In this document: positions 21,601 through 33,292 of the stretch, one piece after another | Position numbering within the stretch: position 1 is the first letter of the stretch | How the letters are laid out: every line of letters starts with the position of its first letter | NCBI GenBank assembly: GCA_948144175.1 | Contig: CANXME010000231.1 | Coordinates: forward strand, 58,336-122,335 | Direction: 5' to 3' | Length of the DNA: 64,000 nt | From: Closterium sp. NIES-65 | Lineage: Eukaryota > Streptophyta > Zygnematophyceae > Desmidiales > Closteriaceae | The notes under the pieces: model-generated | The model's database searches: none | What the model was told of the DNA's origin: nothing | What the model saw: the letters and a program-made list of their open reading frames with translations, nothing else | Translations under genes and position numbers: made by a program

Positions 21601-21689
21601 TGGACGCAGAGATGGTATCCTGGAAGTCCACAGGCACTTACGTCAACGAGGTTCCCCCTCCTGGGGCGAACATGGTCAGTGGCATGTGA
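18604..21689 (+). pseudogene. copia A copy 1: integrase and hinge
   Basis: Pre-integrase zinc motif HHRLGHPS...C..C and the first catalytic Asp (LHLDVWGP) are in frame 1 (18604-19404). The rest (HSDRGGEFS; QHNGVAERR with the Glu) is in frame 3 (19185-21689), so a frameshift lies near 19235. The hinge from about 19900 to 20900 contains GGAEP-type and GAGAGG repeats. The frame ends at TGA 21687 in place of a conserved Trp at the start of RT. Confidence 0.8.
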
Positions 21690-21695
21690 ATTTTC

Positions 21696-23098
21696 ATGGT
21701 GAAGCGGCCGCCAGGTTCTCCGCCTGTCTTCAAGGCTCGTTACGTTGCACGAGGTTTCAGTCAGCGAGAGGGAGTATACTTCTTTCAGACCTTCTCCCCC
21801 ACCCCGAAGATGACCACTCTTCGGGTACTGCTGCACGTTGCCGCTCAGCATGACTACGAGCTTCACTCTCTTGACTTCAACACAGCTTTCTTGCAGGGCA
21901 GTCTGCACGAGGAGATCTGGCTGCGCCGCCCTCCTGGCTTCACTGGGTCGTTCCCTCCTGGTACCCAGTGGAGCCTCCGGCGGCCGGTCTACGGTCTCCG
22001 CCAGGCGCCACGTGAGCGGCACGACACATTGAGGACTACACTTTCTGCTCTTGGGTTTGCTCCGTCGACTGCTGATCCGTCGCTGTTTCTGCGCACCGAC
22101 ACTTCGCTGCCGCCGTTGTACATCCTCGTGTAGGTCGACGACTTGGTCTTTGCCACTGCTGACACTGAGGCTCTTGGTCTGGTGAAGTCAGAGCTGCAGA
22201 AGAGACACACGTGCACAGACCTGGGTGAGCTGCGCAGTTACCTTGGCTTGCAGATCACCCGAGACAGAGCACGCCGCACCATCACACTGACTTAGTCACA
22301 CATGGTGCAACAGGTCCTTCAGCGCTTCGGTTTCTCCTGGTCCTCGGCACTCGCCACTCCTCTGGCTACAGATTTCTCGCTCTCAGCTCCACCTTCGGAC
22401 GAGTCCGTAGAGCGAAGTGGTCCTTACCCAGAGCTAGTGGGCTGCCTCATGTACCTGATGACCTGCACTCGTCCTGACCTTGCGTACCCTCTTGGCCTTT
22501 TGGCTCGCTACGTGGCTCCTGGTTGGCACCGAAAGGTGCACATGGATGCTGCTAAGAGGGTACTACGCTACTTGTGCAGTACATCAGGCATGGGGCTCGT
22601 GCTTGGAGGACGGAGCGACGTTGTCCTCACTGGGCACTCAGAGTTGACGACCAGGCTACGCAGCGGTCGTCACAGGGTTACACCTTCAGCCTTGGCTCTG
22701 GTTCAGTTTCTTGGCGTTCTACACGCTCGTCTTTTGTTCTCAACTCCAGGTGTGAGGCTGAGATCTACGCCACAGCCATGGCTGCACAGGAGTTACGCTG
22801 GCTCACCTACCTGCTGACCGACCTGGGAGAGTGGCCTCGTTCTCCTCGAGTTCTGTACGTAGACAACAAGGCCGCCATTGCCTTGTGTCAGGAGCACAGA
22901 CTGGAGCACAAAACGAAGCACATCGCTCTGCGTTACTTCCTAGCTCGAGAGTTGCAGCAGTGGGGTCAGCTTCGCCTTGCTCACGTGGCCACTCGGGCCA
23001 ACACTGCTGATATATTCACCAAGGCACTTCCGTCTGGTGACCATCAGCGCTTTTGTACTTTGTTGGGCCTTGTGCCTACGTTTCCACACTTGCTGTAG
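21696..23098 (+). pseudogene. copia A copy 1: reverse transcriptase and RNase H
   Basis: RT motifs are KARYVARGFSQ, LDFNTAFLQG, VYGLRQAPR and then ILV followed by TAG-VDD, so the catalytic YVDD is broken. The RNase H part (VLYVDNKAAIALC, KHIALRYF, TADIFTKAL) is in another frame (22574-23098) and ends at a TAG shortly before the 3' LTR. Confidence 0.8.
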
Positions 23099-23340
23099 TC
23101 TCTGCTTGTACTGTGATCTATATATATATACCTGCATGGTTGCTCTTGCTAGGTAGAGATAAGTGTGCTGTTCTTGTTGCTTATATACCTCTGCATGTGG
23201 ACTGGCCTTGTGGCCGTTTGCTTGTGCTCAGTGTGTGTGGTGACGTTGTGATCCACCCTCAGCTGTGTTTTGTTTCTTCTGTTGATTGGTCTTGTGACCA
23301 TTGCTTCCTCTGGCGATCCCCCATTTCGCCTATGGGGGTG

Positions 23341-23451
23341 TGTCAAAACATATGCATATTAGTATCTAGGCTATATTGGGGCTAGCCTTAGGGGGTACAG
23401 AAACATTCTTGACACTCTAGTCTTGTACCCCAACCTTGATCTAATGACACA
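23341..23451 (+). repeat. 3' LTR of copia A copy 1
   Basis: It starts TGTCAAAACATATG after a CCTATGGGGGTG polypurine tract and ends ATGACACA. It is alignable with the 125-bp LTRs of copies 2 and 3 in minus orientation (TGTCAGAACATTAT...), but diverged and about 111 bp long. Confidence 0.7.
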
Positions 23452-23518
23452 CAACTTCATGGCTAAGATTCTAAGACCACAGTGCCGTGAGTGGAAGTGA
23501 ACGTGGAGGTGAGAGCGA

Positions 23519-23813
23519 AAGTGGAACTGGAAGTGAAAGTGGAACTGGAAGTGAAAGTGGAACTGGAAGTGAAAGTGGAACTGGAAGTGAAAGTGGAACT
23601 GGAAGTGAAAGTGGAAAGTGGAACTGGAAGTGGAAAGTGGAACTGGAAGTGAAAGTGGAACTAGAAGTGAAAGTGGAACTGGAAGTGAAAGTGGAACTGG
23701 AAGTGCAAGTGGAACTGGAAGTGAAAGTGGAACTGGAAGTGAAATTGGAACTGGAAGTGAAAGTGGAACTGGAAGTGAAAGTGGAACTGGAAGTGAAAGT
23801 GGAACTGGAAGTG
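23519..23813. repeat. 18-bp minisatellite GAAAGTGGAACTGGAAGT
   Basis: About 16 units with small deletions. In one frame it encodes ESGTGS repeats. It replaces the poly-Ser tract of the first kinase. Confidence 0.9.
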
Positions 23814-24105
23814 CAGCACTCTCCTCATCAGCACACCCCTCGTTTCCATCGACGTCCTCTGCGTTCTCTTCCAGTTCTCCTCCTGCCTCTGCCCGCCCCT
23901 CGCCTCCCCACTGCCTGCTCTTCTCCCCTGCCGACCTAGCCACTACCACTAACGGGTTTGCCCAGGAGAACTTTATCGTGAATGGGGAGCATGGCTCCCT
24001 GTATTATGGGCGGCCGGATCCGACCCATTACACCGCGACAGCTGGCGGCGAAGAGCTTGCAACTGGCGAGCAGCAGCATGCGAGTAGCTCCTGTGGGAGC
24101 AGTGA

Positions 24106-24520
24106 TGGTGAGAGGGAGGGCAAGCCGGGTGAGAGCAGCCGTGGGGGCACGCTGCACGATGAAAGCAGTGATGGTGAGAGGGAGGGCAAGCCGAGTGAGA
24201 GCAGCCGTGGGGGCACGCTGCACGATGAAAGCAGTGATGGTGAGAGGGAGGGCAAGCCGGGTGAGAGCAGCCATGGGGGCACGCTGCACGATGAAAGCAG
24301 TGATGGTGAGAGGGAGGGCAAGCCGGGTGAGAGCAGCCGTGGGGGCACGCTGCACGATGAAAGCAGTGAATGGTGAGAGGGAGGGCAAGCCGGGTGAGAG
24401 CAGCCGTGGGGGCACGCTGCACGATGAAAGTAGTGAATCGTGAGAGGGAGGGCAAGCAGGGTGAGAGCGGCCGTGAGGGCACGCTGCACGATGAAAGTAG
24501 TGATGGTGAGAGGGAGGGCA
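24106..24520. repeat. 66-bp minisatellite inside the pseudokinase, about 6 copies
   Basis: The unit begins GATGGTGAGAGGGAGGGC and ends ACGATGAAAGCAGT, encoding DGEREGKPGESSRGGTLHDE. Units 5 and 6 carry an extra A (GTGAATGG, GTGAATCG) that breaks the frame. Confidence 0.9.
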
Positions 24521-25141
24521 AGCAGGGCATGGAGGAGGAGGTGGCAGTGACCCAAGGCGCCCATGGGAGCAAGGATAGTCAAACTGAGGGCATGGAGGAG
24601 GAGGTGGCAGTGAGGCTGCTCCGTTTCGCCGACAAGCAGGAGGCCAAAGAGGCGATGCAGGCGTTCGCAAGAGAGGTGGATGTTCTCCTGCGCGTGCAAG
24701 ATGTGCAGCACCACCCGCACATTATCCGCCTGGTGGGCCGCTACAAGGACCCCCTCTCGGCTTCCCTTGCGCTCGCATACGAGTTCATGCCGGGGGGCAG
24801 CCTGCAGGAGCAGCTGCTGATGGCCAAGCTCTGGGAGACCAAGGTGGCTCGTTACTTCGGTCCAGAGGCTTCCAAAATGACTCATGCTGAAGCCGCAACA
24901 GCAGCAGCAGCAGGAACACTTTCGTTACCCCTGCCTCCTTCTCCCGCGCGCTCTTTCCCTCTGCCGCTCCCCCTCCACCTCTCCTGGCGGGACCGGAATG
25001 TGCATCGCAGCCGAAATCGGCTCGGCCTTGCTCTGCCTGCACCAGTCCCACCCGCCCATCCTCCACCGCGACCTCAAACCCGACAACATTCTCCTCGACC
25101 AATCACGCACCAGCAAACTCGCTGGCATGGGGCTGTCCTGC

Positions 25142-25213
25142 GTTGTCCCGTCCTCCTCCTCCTCCTCCTCCTCCTCCTCCTCCTCCTCCTCCTCCTCCTC
25201 CTCCTCCTCCTCC
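25142..25213. repeat. (TCC)n in the pseudokinase activation segment
   Basis: About 24 TCC triplets (poly-Ser) lie directly after GLSCVVPSS, that is, between the DFG-equivalent and APE-equivalent motifs. The first kinase has only a short SSN here. Confidence 0.93.
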
Positions 25214-25849
25214 TCACATCCCGTGGTCACGGGGGACGTGCGTGGGACGCCAGGGTTTGTCGACACCGAGACGATTCTTTTAAAGAACACGACAGTGAAA
25301 ACAGACGTGTATGCGTACGGGATGGTTCTCATGCTCCTGCTCACCCGCTTTCTGGAGGTCGAGGATGTGATTGGGTACCTTCACTTCATGCCCTCGGAAA
25401 TCCGATGGAACCCTGCGTGTGCTGCTGCTCTTATTGCGGGGTTGGAGGGCAGAGGTACTGGCAGTGGCAGTGAGATTGACGACCACATGGGTGGCGTCAG
25501 CAGCGGAGGTGTGGGGCAGTTGGATCCGTCAGCAGGGGAGTGGGATGTGGGGTTGGCACACCGGCTGGTGGTGGTGGCGATGAGGTGCCTGGAAAGGACG
25601 TCAGAGCGATGGCCGTACATGGAAGAGGTGATGCACGCTGTGGGCGCAGTGGCTAGGGATGCTGCAGCCTTGGGGGCAAAAGGAGTGGAGTGAGACAGGT
25701 GCGATGCTTTGGCTGGACTCACATGCATCTGTTGGTGCTGCTGCCGAGCCGATGCTGCCGGTGCTGCCGGTGCTGCCGATGCTGCTGGTGCTGCCGATGC
25801 TGCCGATGCTGCCGGTGCTGCTGGTGCTGCCGGTGCTGCCGTGCCGGTG

Positions 25850-26110
25850 GTGGCGATGAGGTGCTTGGAAAGGACGTCAGAGTGACGGCCGTACATGGAA
25901 GAGGTGATGCATGCCGTGGGGGCAGTGGCTAGGAATGCTGCAGCCTTGGGGGCAAAGGAAGTGTAGTGATACAGGGATGACATGGTGCTGCTGGTGGGGC
26001 TCAGGTGCTTGGAGAGGGTTTTGGAGAGACGACGTACATGAATGAAGTGATGCATGCTGTGGGGGCAGTCGCTCGGAATACTGGAGGCATGAGGGCCCAA
26101 GTGGAGTGAG
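25850..26110 (+). pseudogene. Two more copies of the kinase C-terminal tail
   Basis: Segments 25855-25969 and 25998-26110 both repeat AGGTGC(C/T)TGGA...GTACATG(G)AA...GTGATGCATGC, the DNA of the RCLERTSERRPYMEEVMHAVG tail, with frame damage. A CTGCCG-type triplet tract (25740-25850) precedes the first. Together with 16480-16620 they make three stray tail copies in the locus. Confidence 0.8.
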
Positions 26111-26901
26111 GCAACGGTGGAGATGTATTTTTGACAAATGCATGGGTCGGCAGACAAGAAGGGGATTGAGTTTGTTTACAGGCTAGTACAGAACAAACAA
26201 TTACGTGATGAACCTTGTGTTGCAGTTACTGTAGTAAGCGGAATGTTGGCACTTCAATGCTCAGGAAATTGCTAGAATATTATGTGTTGTAGAGGGATTG
26301 TGTGATGTATTTTTTAAATGATGAGACTCAGAGAAACATTGTCTGGGCAACCAGATGGCTTTGCCCTGAGATGAGAAGCGCACCAGTTTGTGCTCAACCA
26401 TCATTCCTATTATGTATAAGTGAGTGTTCTGTTTCTTGGTCGTGGTGGTTGCTCCGGGACAAACTGTAGCGTGTCCTGCTGAATTGCACGTTGACTCAGT
26501 TTGTGTGTCTTTGCACTTTGCGCTGACCCGAATATTGACTGCGTCGCAGATATTCAACGTCGATATGTGGAGCTTCGTCTCCAAACCTTTACTTGAGGTT
26601 CGGAACATCATGAGGAGCTACGGGGTTTTGATCTAAGCCAACCGCGTTGCTGAACGACGTGACGAACCTACCTCGTCAATAAAGCCTTGTTGACCGGTCT
26701 CTTTCACTGCGGCTCGACATGAGAGGCAGTTTAGTTTTAGATAAACAGCCATCGTTCTGCATGTTCCATTCATCACCGGCTAGTCAGCTTCTTGTTCAAC
26801 AAGCCCCCCAGCTCTAGAATCCCGATTCATACATCAGCTCGTGCACAGCACTTCCAAGCTCCAACTAGAACTCACACCTAGTTTTCCTTTCACCCACAGC
26901 C

Positions 26902-28003
26902 ATGGCCGTCACCAGGCTTTTCCTCGCGTGCATTCTCCTCCTCGCAGCCACTTCCGCCTTGGCGCAGCGTGGTCCGCCTGGCGGAAGCCGTCCCGGCGGC
27001 CAGGGGCCCCGGGGGCCGCGCGGAGGCCCCGGAGGGTCCAGTGGGCCCGGCGGCGCATCTGGCGGACCTGGCGGGCCTCCGGGGCCGCCTGGCGGGGAGC
27101 CGCGCGGTCCTCCGCTTAACCTGACGGCCGTCGGGAATCTGACGGCCGACGTTGGCGCGCGATTGGCCAACTGCTCCGCGGATCAGGAAATCTTCGACGG
27201 CCGCTTCCACCTCGCCATTTTCAAGTAAGCGACGTTTTTCCACACAGATTACCGCATCCTCAAGGTTCGGATGATTTTTCTGTTCAACGCACAGCAACTC
27301 CAAGCGAATACGGTCGTTGTTCCCCTCGCCTCCCTCCCCGTCATTCGCTCATCTCCTTCCTCCACCCACTCTTTTCCCTTCCGTCGCTCGCAGAAACTCC
27401 ACCGGCAACTACAATCTCGTCGTAGACGCTCTCCTAGTCGGCGCCGCCAGCGGCCCTCCTGATTCGCTCGCGATTGTGAAGGGCGCCGTCTGCGACTCCT
27501 CCGCTTCCGCCGCCCTGGCGCTGCCTGTCTCCGCATCCGACTAGCAGCAGCGCGCGGGATGGTGGCTGCTGCACGCGGAAGCGCGCCTCGACGCGTTCCT
27601 CGAAAACGCGGACGCCGGCACCGTCGAGGCGCTCCTCGCCGTCGTTCCGAACGCGACACTTCCGCAAGGCGGCGGGCGCGGCGGCAGCGGAAGCGGCGCA
27701 GGGGCCGCGGGGAAAGGGCAGGGCAGCAAGCGCATGGGGCTGGGGGAGGGGAGGCTGCTCCTCCGCGCGCTGACCTCCGCCAAGAAGGGGGGACAGCAGC
27801 AGGGAAGGCAGCCGCAGGGGGGCCAGCAGCAGCCGCCACCTGCAGGTGGACTTTCAGGTGGTTCCCCAGGTGCTGGGCCGATCGGCGGGGTGAACAGCAC
27901 AGTGACCGGATACGCCGTGCTGGCTGGAAGTTCCGCGTCGGGGGTGACCTGGGGTGGGCAGCTGATGGGGGTGAAAATGCCCGCCGCTCCTTCGACTGCT
28001 TGA
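26902..28003 (+). CDS. Secreted Gly/Pro-rich protein, two exons, with an in-frame stop
   Basis: ATG 26902 starts a clear signal peptide (MAVTRLFLACILLLAATSALAQ), followed by a collagen-like Gly/Pro stretch (about residues 23-72) and NLT glycosylation sites. Exon 1 ends at 27224 before GTAAGC. The intron is 27225-27393 (CTCGCAG acceptor). Exon 2 continues in frame (NSTGNYNLVVDALL...). A TAG at 27542-27544 ends the frame after VSASD. The same frame stays open and protein-like for another 150 codons (AGWWLLHAEARLDAFLENAD, then a Gln/Gly-rich tail) to TGA 28001. Either the protein is short, or the TAG is a nonsense mutation or lies in an unrecognised intron. I do not recognise the family. Confidence 0.6.
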
Positions 28004-28928
28004 TTGATCGTTACGGGAATGAGGAGGATTCGCTCAAGCTGAGTGAGTCCACGCCTAGGTGCAGTAGCGAGTCTTTAGTCCTTTCAACATGTGGCCTGTG
28101 ACATGCGGAGCGATTGCGAGTCGGCGACCTGGTTCTGTTGAGTGCTAGGCGCCGTATTGGCAGCAGGCTTTCGGGATCAGGGGTAGGAATGCTGGCAAGC
28201 TACGGTACCACGTGCCTTGCCAGTCTTCCTACCCTTGAATGATGTTTCCATGGATGAATAGGTGTGGTACCGTAATATGTTTTTACTGAGTGTTTGTGCT
28301 TCTTAAAAGTGATGTTTTCCCGTTTATCAGCTTTTGTTTTGCGCAAAGATAACTGAGCGGTTTCAACGACGCTTCAGTGGCAGCGGCAAGGTAACGCGAG
28401 CATCAAGTGGGAGCATTCGACCCGGTAGACCACCGGGGAAGGGGGACAATGATCAGTGTTGTGAAGCTGTTGATCGCATTCATACTTCTGCGAGGAACAG
28501 GGAGTTTGAGAAGGCCGCGCACGTTGGCAAGAAAGGAAACATGGGTAGCAACTGGCAAGGTTGACAAATAGCTAGTGAGGTAAAACGACCTAGCTCATGG
28601 GATCAGTTGGCCAGACTACGACGCGACACGATCTACGCATGCATACCGCGGTCCGCGACCACCAAAATATAACTACGGCGCGACCAAACAAAAATATGTC
28701 GCAGGTAGCGGGGTTTTATGTCGCTGCCTTGCATTGCAATGAGTGGTAGGTGAGGGGGCGAGCAGAAAATGTGACACGAGGAATTCTGCGGCAAGTTACT
28801 TCCTCGCCTCGCGTGTCGTGACGCGTCCTTGCCACCATCTCGACCTTATCCGTTCGCGTTAGCTCAATCCGTACCTGCCATGTGGCAGCCGTAGGGTCGA
28901 AAGAATTCAAACACAAGGATCGTAACAT
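28004..28928. other. Intergenic, no gene seen
   Basis: Short frames only. It ends at the putative AATTT target duplication of the TIR element. Confidence 0.45.
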
Positions 28929-30068
28929 AATTTATGGGCATTTATCTTTGCGGTAACACTCATGGAGCTCAATCGCACCCGAGTTAAACCACGTGTACAT
29001 TTCGTAACAAAGGTGTCATGTCCTCGCCACTGTGGTAACCATCATGCCTAGATGGTCAATATTTTTGCCTGCGTAGTAATGAACAGTGCATCTGGAATTC
29101 CTGGCTGGTAACTTCGCGTTTCAACCAGACTGTACACCGTACAAGTAGGGTTTGACTCATCGAAACGAAACTGGCTGTCCACGTATATACCAACAGAATG
29201 CGCAATTCTCTAGAGTGTACGAACACTTACAAATGCAAAGTGTTACATGCACGTATGCGATACAATAATAGCAAGCATCTTACAGACACACTGTAAAAAG
29301 AAAACAAGAACGTCATAGGATCAATTTCATGGTTCAATTACATTAATGAAATCACACATGAAACTTTATTGTATGATTTAAATGAAGTCGTAGCAATAAC
29401 ATAAAAAAACAAATCTTGCATAACACTATTTGTAACATACTCGTATAGTTTAGTTCATGCATTGAATGTATTTCTTAATGTGGAATTAATGATTTTGTTT
29501 TTGTATGCAACTTTCAATGCCTTTAATATGCAAACAAAGTTGTTGAAATATATTAAAATTACTGTAACTTGATTTTAGATCTAATTGTTTAGATTCATAA
29601 GTAAAATTCTAGTGTATTAATTTTGTTTTCACAATATTTATCACTATGATAGCTTTGCGGTTTGATATTGTATTTTTTGTGGCGTTTGTGTAATAGTTAA
29701 TGTTTTCAGTTTTATTTTTCTTAAACAAATCACATTTAGCATAGCAATGTTTTATCGTTTGAGATTGTAAACGCCGCTACTATAAGCAGAAATGCGCAGT
29801 TTGTGGAATACACGTGGACAGTCAGTTTCGTTTCGCTGGGTCAAACTCTACTTGTACGGTGTACAATATGGTTGAGACGCGAAGTTACCAGCCAGGAATT
29901 CCGGATGCACTGTTCATTACCATGCAGGCAAAAATATTGACCATCTAGGCATGATGGTTACCACAGTGGCGAGGACACGATACCTTTGTTACGAAATGTA
30001 CACGTGTGTAAGGAATTTTCCCGAATTCCTTATCGGGGTTGACTGCTTCGCGTACAACCCGATTTTCG

Positions 30069-31827
30069 TGTGAAAAGTACTAGTAAGAGTTAGGCTTAGG
30101 AGCCATGACTTAGGAGCCTTGGTTGAGTTCGAGTAGTTGAGTTAGGAGAGTCGAGAAAGTTGAAAAGAGAAGAGAGTGATTTCACTATAGAGCGAGCAGT
30201 ACATATAGGCAAGAAGAAAGGTGCACCACCAAACAGAATATTGTATAACTACAGTAGTCTACACTACAGGCAGTTACAAAACAATATATAGATTTATATA
30301 TTATTCTGACACGCCCCCATAAGTGCCTGTAGGGAAGAATATGCAGTCAACGCCCCCATAAAGGGGTACACCAAGAGTGCGTAGCAGTACGGGAGAGGGC
30401 AGGCAAGGAGGAGGAGAGAGGGAGAGAGAGAGAGAGGGAGAGAGAGGAGAGGAGGTGATAGGCTCTGGTTGGTCACCACCTACATCCCCTCATCTTCCCC
30501 CTCCCCCTCCCCCTCCCACACTGCTGCAGGAGCAGCAGAGGGGGGGGGAAAACGGAGGAGGATGGGGCCGTAGGGCCAGGGGACCACACTTCGCCCATCA
30601 CCCCCACACCCGCCACCCCTAGTCCCTCCCCGGGCTCCCCCACACTCTCACACCCTCCCCCCCAGCGGCAGCTGCAGCAGAGGGAACAAAAGGAGGAGGA
30701 GAAGGGGGGGGGGGGGGAAGGGGGGGGGGGGGGGGGCCGACGCACGGCCTCCCCGGGCGCCAAAGCAAGCGGCAGAGGGGGCGACGACTCCCCCCCCCTT
30801 TCAGGTCGCCACGCGGCCCCCTCAGGTCGCCTCGACAGGTGACGGGAAGAAGGGGGGGGGCGGGACCGCAAGTGGGCGGGGCCGAAGTGGGCGACAGGGC
30901 CGCAAGGGTGGGCGGGGCCACAGGTGGCGGGGCCGCAGGTGACATCGGGGCCTCTGGTGGCGGGGCCGCAGGTGTAGGAGACGGGGCCGGGGCCGAGAGC
31001 GGCGGGGCCACAATGTGGGCGGCGAGGCCGCTGGTGAGGGCGGCGACGGGGCCGCAAATGTGGGCGGCGACGGGCCGCAGGTGAGAGTGGCGACGGGGCC
31101 GCAGCTGAGGGCGGTGACTGGTCGGGGCCGCTGGTAGGTGACGGGGCCGTAGCAAGGGCGGCGGGGCCGCGGTGAAGGGCGGCAAGGTCGCGACGTAGGG
31201 CGGCGGGGCCGCAGGAGTAGGGCGGCGAGGCCGCAGGGTAGGGCGGCGGGGCCGCGATGAAAGGGCGACGGGGCCGCGATAGCAGGGCGGCAGGGCCGCT
31301 AAGAAAGGCGGCGGGGCCGCGAAGCGTAGGGCGGCGGGGCCGCTTAAGTAGGGCAGCGGGCCGCGACAGTAGAGAGGCGGCGAGGCCGTAACAGTAGGGC
31401 GGCGGAGCCGCTTAAGCAGGGCGGCGGGGCCGAGAAGTGCAGGGCGGCGGGGCCGCTAAAGCAGGGCGGCGGGGCCGCTAAAGCAGAGCGGCGGGGCCGC
31501 GAAAGTAGGGCACACCACGAGGCGTGCAGTACACTCAGTAGCAGCGGAAGCAAGAGTCCAGGAGCGGAACACGCTCTGATAACATGTGAAAAGTACTAGT
31601 AAGAGTTAGGCTTAGGAGCCATGACTTAGGAGCCTTGGTTGAGTTCGAGTAGTTGAGTTAGGAGAGTCGAGAAAGTTGAAAAGAGAAGAGAGTGATTTCA
31701 CTATAGAGCGAGCAGTACATATAGGCAAGAAGAAAGGTGCACCACCAAACAGAATATTGTATAACTACAGTAGTCTACACTACAGGCAGTTACAAAACAA
31801 TATATAGATTTATATATTATTCTGACA
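30069..31827 (-). mobile_element. Non-autonomous LTR element (LARD-like), 1.76 kb
   Basis: The two 243-bp LTRs (30069-30311 and 31585-31827) look identical by eye, with target duplication TTTCG (30064-30068 and 31828-31832). On the minus strand the LTR starts TGTCAGAATAAT. The PBS TGTTATCAGAGCG (rc of 31572-31584) is of the initiator-Met type, and the polypurine tract is CTTATGGGGGCG. The 1.27-kb interior codes nothing recognisable; it is mostly GGCGGGGCCGC-type repeats on the plus strand. It sits in the 5' LTR of the gypsy element and is among the youngest insertions here. Confidence 0.92.
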
Positions 31828-32221
31828 TTTCGGAGTTCGCACGTTCGGCCGATTTCAACGCTGCCGAGGCTCCTCACGTCGCCTTCGGCTTTCCCATCGC
31901 CAAACCTGCACCCAACCTCGCTCGTCCGAGGTTTCCTCCTAGCTAGAGTAGTCCTACATTAGTCTGTGCATTCATTGTATTCGCAGTTGATTCAGTCACA
32001 GCTTCGTTATTCGTTTGCCTGCGCACTCTCTTTTACAACTCATAACACCTGGTATCAGAGCTACTTTCCTAGTTCACCCCGCTTTTCCTAGGGTAGTTTG
32101 GTGGCATAGGGTGTGGCTGGTTTAGTGACTACACGACGGTTGGCTGCAGGGATTGTTAATTCAATCCTGCGCGACTCCGATAGTTCGTGTTTTCATTTGC
32201 CTGAAGGCCACGGAGACCTGA

Positions 32222-33292
32222 TTGCCCACCAGACGTAGCGTTAGGCATATGGATCAGGAAGCGGTCAACAAGATGATGGCGCAAGTGGCAGAAATGCAGG
32301 AAAGCATGAAGACGTTAATGGCGGAAGTGACGACACTGCGCGAGGAAAACGCCGAACTACGCCAGACGCGAGGTGAAGCGCGTCAGGAGTCGCCTGTGGA
32401 CGAAGGCGAGGGCAACAGTCAGGCGATGAGCAATCCATTGGATGCGCTCACACGTGACTTCGAAGAGGAGGATAGGCAGCGAGCGGCAGCAGCTCCAGTT
32501 GCGGTGACAACGATCAAGATCAAGCCCGTCAATCCACCCCCGTTTAATCCTACGGACAAGACGGTTACGGTAAAAGGGTGGTTGTTCGGGGTCGAAGTCT
32601 TTTTTACTGCAGCCGGAGTTAATGACGACGCCACGCGTATTAATTACGCAGTTTCGCTTCTTCGAGGTGCAGCGCTTGAGTAGTGGCGCTGAACCTTGGA
32701 AACAGGGATGCCGACAGGTGTGATACATGCGGCAGACGGGACCTCTACAGTGACTAATCAAGTGGCAACGTCGATCTTCGGAGTGACCACGATACTCACG
32801 TGGAAGGAGTGGGGCGCAGCCTTACGAGGTCGCTTCGAGCACGTATCCGCCTCGGAGCAAGCTCGCATGAAGCTGCGTGCATGGTCGCAGATGGCTTCTG
32901 TCCAAGACTACACGGCGTCATTTATGAGCCTCGCCGACCAAGTCGATGACATGTCGGAAGCTGAACGGCTGGATAAGTACATCAGCGGCCTCAAATACGA
33001 GATACAGTACGAGGTTCGCAGGGGCCGTCCGACGTCATTTCTTGCAGCAGTACAGTTGGCGGAGTCCACAGATGCGCTGATGCAGTACGCGAGAGCAGCT
33101 TCCCGGGAGGGAAACCGTTTTCGTGGCCAGACCCATCGGACCACGATCAACGTCGTCCATACACCCGACCGCCCTCCTAAGGGACCGTGTTTCCGGTGTG
33201 GGAAGACGGGTCACTACATGAAAGATTGCCACGAGAAAACGCCACTGACGGGGAACGTCAGGAAGGAGCAGGGAAATGGGAAGAGTCAGTAA
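32222..33292 (+). pseudogene. gypsy gag
   Basis: Gag starts with a coiled-coil-like N-terminus (heptad-like stretch AEVTTLREENAELRQ), then the capsid-like region, and ends with a CCHC knuckle ([14 protein letters not shown]). Two in-frame stops (TAG 32681, at a Trp of the conserved ALEWW-type site, and TGA 32690) interrupt it. It overlaps pol, which is in the -1 frame. Confidence 0.85.

Larger units (their letters stand above)
18007..23451 (+). mobile_element. Ty1/copia element, copia A copy 1, 5'-truncated and decayed
   Basis: It begins inside gag, at the atypical zinc motif, and runs through protease, integrase, hinge, RT and RNase H to a 3' LTR. Defects: a stop after the protease (18589), a frameshift in the integrase core at about 19235, TGA for the Trp of SGMWIF (21687), TAG for the Tyr of the YVDD catalytic motif (22131), another TAG near 22294, and a frameshift near 22630. 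It lies between the two kinase paralogues and is a dead copy. The hinge, coding mostly Gly, Ala, Glu and Pro, is the longest in the window. Confidence 0.9.
23515..25693 (+). pseudogene. Decayed kinase paralogue (pseudokinase)
   Basis: It aligns along its length with the kinase ending at 16399 (CLLFSPADLATTT...; YEFMPGGSLQEQLL; LHRDLKPDNILLD; AHRLVVVAMRCLERTSERW) but is spread over three frames (23618-24376, 24370-25473, 24884-25693). The glycine loop is degraded, the ATP lysine is Arg (VAVRLL), and the DVG Asp is Gly (LAGMGLS). The HRD motif is intact. A one-base insertion in a 66-bp repeat (about 24368) and a frame change at about 25000 break the reading frame. It ends at TGA 25691. It is a pseudogene or, at best, an inactive pseudokinase. 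Confidence 0.82.

Noticed and set aside
30473-31185. Pro/Ala-rich minus-strand proteins inside the LTR element
   Set aside because: They come from GGCGGGGCCGC repeats and match no retroelement domain.
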